DNA from: Lysobacter sp. yr284
Lineage (GTDB): Bacteria; Pseudomonadota; Gammaproteobacteria; Xanthomonadales; Xanthomonadaceae
DNA: 64,000 nt
NCBI RefSeq assembly: GCF_900107375.1
Contig: NZ_FNPT01000018.1
Location: 1 to 64,000 of the forward strand
Direction: 5' to 3'
The translations under genes were made by a program, and so were the position numbers. Shown here piece after piece: positions 60,808-64,000 of the stretch. The notes beneath the pieces are model-generated. The model had not been told where the DNA came from, ran no database searches, and saw only the letters and a program-made list of their open reading frames with translations. Every line of letters begins with the position of its first letter. The first letter of the stretch is position 1.

Positions 60808-62235
60808 ATGATTCGCCGTCCGCTCGTTCTTGCCCTCGTCGTCGGCCTGCTGCCCGCGGCCGCGTCGGCCGAAGACCTGCTGCAGACCTACGAACAGGCG
60901 CGGCAGAGCGACCCGAGCCTGTCCCAGGCCGAGTCCACCCGGCTGGCGACCAAGGAAGACCGCATCCAGGCGCGCGCGCGGCTGCTGCCTTCGCTGTCGG
61001 CCGACGCCAAGCTGACCAAAAGCCGCAGCGAGAGCGTGTACCGCGCCACCCGCAACGGCTCGTCGACCGATCCGGACGACGTCGACATCCCCAACGGCAC
61101 CGACGTGCGCTCCGACAGCACCAGCCGCAGCTACGGCATCAACGCCAGCCAGGTGCTGTTCGACCGCTCGCTGATCAAGAACCTGCAGAGCCAGACCAAG
61201 CTCAGCGAAGCGGCCGACTTCACCCTGGAATCGGCCAGCCAGGACCTGATCGTGCGCACCGCGCAGGCCTACTTCAACGTGTTGGTGGCGCTGGAGAACC
61301 TGGCCGCCGCCGAGGCCGCCGAGACCGCGCTGCAGAAGCAGTTCGACTACACCACCAAGCGCCTGGAGGTCGGCCTGGCGCCGATCACCGACGTGCACGA
61401 AGCGCGCGCCCAGTACGACAACGCCCGCGCGCTGACCATCACCGCGCGCAACACGGTCGAGGACAGCTACCAGGGCCTGAGCCAGATCACCGGCCAGCCG
61501 GTGACCACGCTCAAGGCGCTGCCGGCCGACTTCAAGCCGAACCTGCCGGAAACCCAGCAGGTCGACGCCTGGGTCGACAACGCGATCGCCACCAACCCGG
61601 CGCTGCGCGCGCGCAGGCTGGCGGTGGAATCGGCCGACATCGGGGTGGAAACCGCGCGTTCCGGCCACTGGCCGACGCTCAGCCTGAACGGCGGCTACGG
61701 CGACAGCGCGACCTGGGGCGACACCCACGCGCTCGGCCAGACCTTCGGCCAGCCCGGCAACGCCAACCACGGCCCCAGCATCGGCCTGACCTTCTCGGTG
61801 CCGCTGTACGCCGGCGGCGCGGTGCAGTCGGGCGTGCGCCAGGCGCTGGCGCGCCGCGACGCCGCCCAGGACCAGTACGAACTCGAACGCCGCCAACTGG
61901 TGCGCAGCACCCGCAACGCCTACCAGGTGCTGGTCGCCGGCATCAGCGAAGTCGAGGCGCGCCGCCTCGCGGTGGTCTCGGCGCAGGCCGCCTACGACGC
62001 CTCGCAGGTCGGCCTGGAAGTGGGCACCCGCACCGTGCTGGACGTGCTCAACAACCAGCGCACCCTGCTGCAGGCGCAGCAGTCCTACGCCCAGTCCAAG
62101 TACAACTTCCTGCTCAACCGCCTGCTGCTGGAACAGGCCGCCGGCTCGCTCGACATCGCCGACGTGCAGGACGTCAACCGCCTGCTGACCGCCGACGCCG
62201 CCACCAACCTGGCGCCGCCGCCGACGATGCGCTGA
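60808..62235 (+). CDS. tolC: TolC-family outer-membrane channel protein
   Basis: 475 aa outer-membrane efflux duct. Residues 1-21 are a signal peptide (cleavage at ASA-ED). The mature part opens with 'DLLQTYEQARQSDPSLSQAE', the hallmark of TolC. It has the two-fold repeated helix-strand-helix plan: 'YGINASQVLFDRSLIKNLQS' near residue 120 and 'GLTFSVPLYAGGAVQSGVRQ' near residue 335. Periplasmic coiled helices are rich in Ala/Gln/Glu ('LAAAEAAETALQKQFDYTTK'). The ATG at 60808 has AAGGAAG upstream. It can complete the tripartite pump encoded next door or serve type I secretion. Confidence 0.94.
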   Translation: MIRRPLVLALVVGLLPAAASAEDLLQTYEQARQSDPSLSQAESTRLATKEDRIQARARLLPSLSADAKLTKSRSESVYRATRNGSSTDPDDVDIPNGTDVRSDSTSRSYGINASQVLFDRSLIKNLQSQTKLSEAADFTLESASQDLIVRTAQAYFNVLVALENLAAAEAAETALQKQFDYTTKRLEVGLAPITDVHEARAQYDNARALTITARNTVEDSYQGLSQITGQPVTTLKALPADFKPNLPETQQVDAWVDNAIATNPALRARRLAVESADIGVETARSGHWPTLSLNGGYGDSATWGDTHALGQTFGQPGNANHGPSIGLTFSVPLYAGGAVQSGVRQALARRDAAQDQYELERRQLVRSTRNAYQVLVAGISEVEARRLAVVSAQAAYDASQVGLEVGTRTVLDVLNNQRTLLQAQQSYAQSKYNFLLNRLLLEQAAGSLDIADVQDVNRLLTADAATNLAPPPTMR

Positions 62236-62258
62236 GCCGCGCGCGAATCGCGCAGCGA

Positions 62259-62296
62259 CGAAAAAGCCGCCGTTTCCACGGCGGCTTTTTCGTTTC
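62259..62296 (+). terminator. Intrinsic terminator after tolC
   Basis: Stem AAAAAGCCGCC-gtttccac-GGCGGCTTTTT (62261-62290) followed by CGTTTC. The symmetrical A and T runs mean it could also end transcripts of the minus-strand small gene. Confidence 0.9.
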
Positions 62297-62374
62297 GCGG
62301 CGGCGGCGCGGTCTTTCGCCGCAGCGCGCCGGCGCCGGATCGCGCCGGTCGATCCCGGCACCCTCGGCCCCGGA

Positions 62375-62542
62375 TCATTCGGGCAGTTCGAGCGCCATCA
62401 GCATCGCCAGGTACAGCAGCCACAGCGCCGCCATCGCGCTTCCCAGCGCGAGCCACGCCCGCCGGCCGGTTTTTCCGCGGGTCAGCCAGGCCGCCGCAAA
62501 GCAACACAATGCGGCCAACGGCAGCAACAACAATATCGGCAC
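62375..62542 (-). CDS. Small two-helix membrane protein
   Basis: A 55-residue ORF not obvious from length alone. It begins at GTG 62542 with AGGAG eight bases upstream. The protein starts VPILLLLPLAALCCFAAAWL (first helix), has a basic turn 'TRGKTGRRAW', then 'LALGSAMAALWLLYLAMLMA' (second helix) and ends 'LELPE'. The hydrophobic-basic-hydrophobic plan and good ribosome site support a real gene. It is 203 bases downstream of waaA on the same strand and ends at the bidirectional tolC terminator. No family recognised. A transport or lipopolysaccharide accessory role would be a guess. Confidence 0.6.
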   Translation of the reverse strand: MPILLLLPLAALCCFAAAWLTRGKTGRRAWLALGSAMAALWLLYLAMLMALELPE

Positions 62543-62745
62543 TGCGGCGCGCTCCTGAGCGTGGGCGTTCGTGGCCGGCGCGGCCTCGCGGCGATGCGCC
62601 TTCCTAGCGCGAGACTACACGCGCCCATCGAGCGTGCGGGCCGCTGCGCAGCGCAGTGGACCACGCCCCCGGTTCGCGCGGGCGCGGGCGCCGCGATCCG
62701 GCGCTGCCGGCGGACGTTGCCGGCCGCCAGCGACGGCCCGCCGCC

Positions 62746-64000
62746 TCAATCGCGCGGCGGCAACGCCGGCTGCAGCAGCGCCATCGTCCGCGCCAGCGCG
62801 CCGCGGCCGGTTTCCACCAGCGCGCGGCCGGCGGCGACCATCTGCGCGCGCTCGGCCGGATCGGCCAGCAGGCGCTCCACCGCCGCCTCGACCTGCTCGG
62901 CGTCCTGGCCGATGCGCAGCGCGCCGGCGTCGTCCAGGCGCTGGGCGATCTCGACGAAATTGTGCAGGTGCGGGCCGGTGACGATGGCGGTGCCGGTCGC
63001 GGCCGGTTCGAGCAGGTTGTGCCCGCCGATCGGCTGCAGGCTGCCGCCGACGAAGGCGACGTCGGCGCAGGCGTAGAAGCTCATCAGCTCGCCGAGGGTG
63101 TCGATCACGAACACGTCGTCGCCCGGCTGCGGCCAGCGCGCGCGCGAACGCGTGGACACCTGCCAGCCGGCGCTGCGCGCGTTCTCGGCCACCACCCGGA
63201 ACCGCTCGGGGTGGCGCGGCGCCCACAGCAGCAGCAGGCCGGGGAAACGCTCGCGCAGGTGCCGGTGCATCGCCACGGTCACCGCTTCCTCGTCCTCGTG
63301 GGTGCTGGCGGCGATCCACACCGGGCGCTCGCCGGTGTGGCGATGGCATTCCTGGGCGAAGTCCTCCAGCGCGTCGGGCACGCTGACGTCGAACTTGAGG
63401 TTGCCGGTCTCCACCACCTGGCGCGGGTCGGCGCCGAGTTCGACGAAGCGCTGGCCGTCGGCGTGCGATTGCGCCGCGACCGTGCGCACCGTGCGCAGCG
63501 CGCGGCTGACCAGCGGCGCCAGCACCCGGTAGCCGCGCAGCGAGCGCTCCGACAGGCGCGCATTGAGGATGTAGGCGGGAATGCCGCGGTCGCGGCAGCC
63601 GAACAGCAGGTTCGGCCACAGCTCGGTTTCCATGATCAGCGCCGCGCACGGCTGGTGATGCTTGAGGAAGCGGCCGACCGCGCCGGGCAAGTCGTAGGGC
63701 AGGTAGACGTGCTCGACCGAATCGCTCCAGGCCGCGCGCGCGCGGTCGGCGCCGGTGGGTGTGATCGTGGTCACCAGCAAGCGCAGGTCCGGGCGGCCGC
63801 GGCGCAGCGCGTTGACCAGCGGGATCGCGGCATTGACCTCGCCGACCGAGACCGCGTGCAGCCACAGGGTGCGGGTCTGGGCCGGGCCGCGGTAGACCGC
63901 GTAGCGCTCCAGCCAGCCGCGGAAATACGCCGGCTGGCGAAAACCGCGCCAGATCAGGTGATAGACCGTGACCGGAGCCAACAGGTACAGGGCGACCGAA
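62746..64000 (-). CDS. waaA: 3-deoxy-D-manno-octulosonic acid transferase (5' end outside window)
   Basis: Inner-membrane-anchored glycosyltransferase of lipid A-core synthesis, adding Kdo from CMP-Kdo to lipid IVA. At least 418 codons are visible. The frame stays open to the window edge, reading 'SVALYLLAPVTVYHLIWRGF', so the start lies beyond base 64000; the usual N-terminal anchor helix is only partly seen. Signatures are 'LWLHAVSVGEVNAAIPLVNA' (catalytic Glu region), 'TTITPTGADRARAAW', 'HVYLPYDLPGAVGRFLKHHQ', 'PCAALIMETELWPNLLFGCR' and the GT-B C-terminal 'FVGGSLQPIGGHNLLEPAAT'. Length fits the family. It is transcribed toward the small membrane protein. Confidence 0.96.
   Translation of the reverse strand, partial: SVALYLLAPVTVYHLIWRGFRQPAYFRGWLERYAVYRGPAQTRTLWLHAVSVGEVNAAIPLVNALRRGRPDLRLLVTTITPTGADRARAAWSDSVEHVYLPYDLPGAVGRFLKHHQPCAALIMETELWPNLLFGCRDRGIPAYILNARLSERSLRGYRVLAPLVSRALRTVRTVAAQSHADGQRFVELGADPRQVVETGNLKFDVSVPDALEDFAQECHRHTGERPVWIAASTHEDEEAVTVAMHRHLRERFPGLLLLWAPRHPERFRVVAENARSAGWQVSTRSRARWPQPGDDVFVIDTLGELMSFYACADVAFVGGSLQPIGGHNLLEPAATGTAIVTGPHLHNFVEIAQRLDDAGALRIGQDAEQVEAAVERLLADPAERAQMVAAGRALVETGRGALARTMALLQPALPPRD

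Overview
The window is high-GC gammaproteobacterial chromosome. It most resembles a Lysobacter (Xanthomonadaceae). The strongest pointer is a complete beta-lytic metalloendopeptidase zymogen at 29565-30698, whose mature part matches the secreted Lysobacter enzyme. PPi-dependent phosphofructokinase, a large TonB-dependent receptor and many GC-rich palindromic intergenic repeats fit that family. No rRNA, tRNA, phage, IS element or CRISPR array was seen. The genus is an inference; the gene families below are read from the sequence.

Layout. 0.5-3 kb (minus): mpl, a small unknown protein and adk. 3-17.5 kb: three pyrophosphate enzymes on the plus strand, pfp (PPi-phosphofructokinase), hppA (membrane H+-pyrophosphatase with a fused OmpA-like domain) and ppa (soluble pyrophosphatase). 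Among them lie small secreted or lipid-anchored proteins and two tandem RTX/M91-type metalloproteases. 17.8-26.4 kb (minus): a TonB receptor, an AraC regulator, a CadC-like propeller regulator and a pore-loop channel. 26.7-31.8 kb: thiC under a TPP riboswitch, a lipoprotein, the beta-lytic protease and a PEBP-family protein.

32-50.3 kb is an almost unbroken amino-acid block on the plus strand. It runs thr leader-thrA-thrB-thrC, one unknown membrane-anchored protein on the minus strand, then ilv leader-attenuator-ilvD-ilvC-ilvG-ilvM-ilvE-ilvA-leuA-leuC-leuD-leuB. It encodes the route from aspartyl phosphate (apart from aspartate-semialdehyde dehydrogenase) through threonine to isoleucine, valine and leucine. 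Both halves have a short leader ORF rich in codons for the end-product amino acids, followed by mutually exclusive RNA stems. Most gene junctions in the ilv-leu part overlap by 1-17 nt.

50.6-54.6 kb: glpD, glpF and glpK for glycerol uptake and oxidation. 54.6-62.5 kb: an RND pump and its adaptor, divergent from a TetR regulator with a candidate operator between them, then a PCMT-like methyltransferase, a TolC-type outer-membrane channel and a 55-residue two-helix membrane protein. The window ends inside waaA (Kdo transferase), whose start lies beyond base 64000.

The points most worth following are the paired RTX/M91 proteases with a translationally coupled lipoprotein, the H+-pyrophosphatase carrying a periplasmic peptidoglycan-binding-like domain, the two attenuators, and four families of intergenic palindromic repeats.
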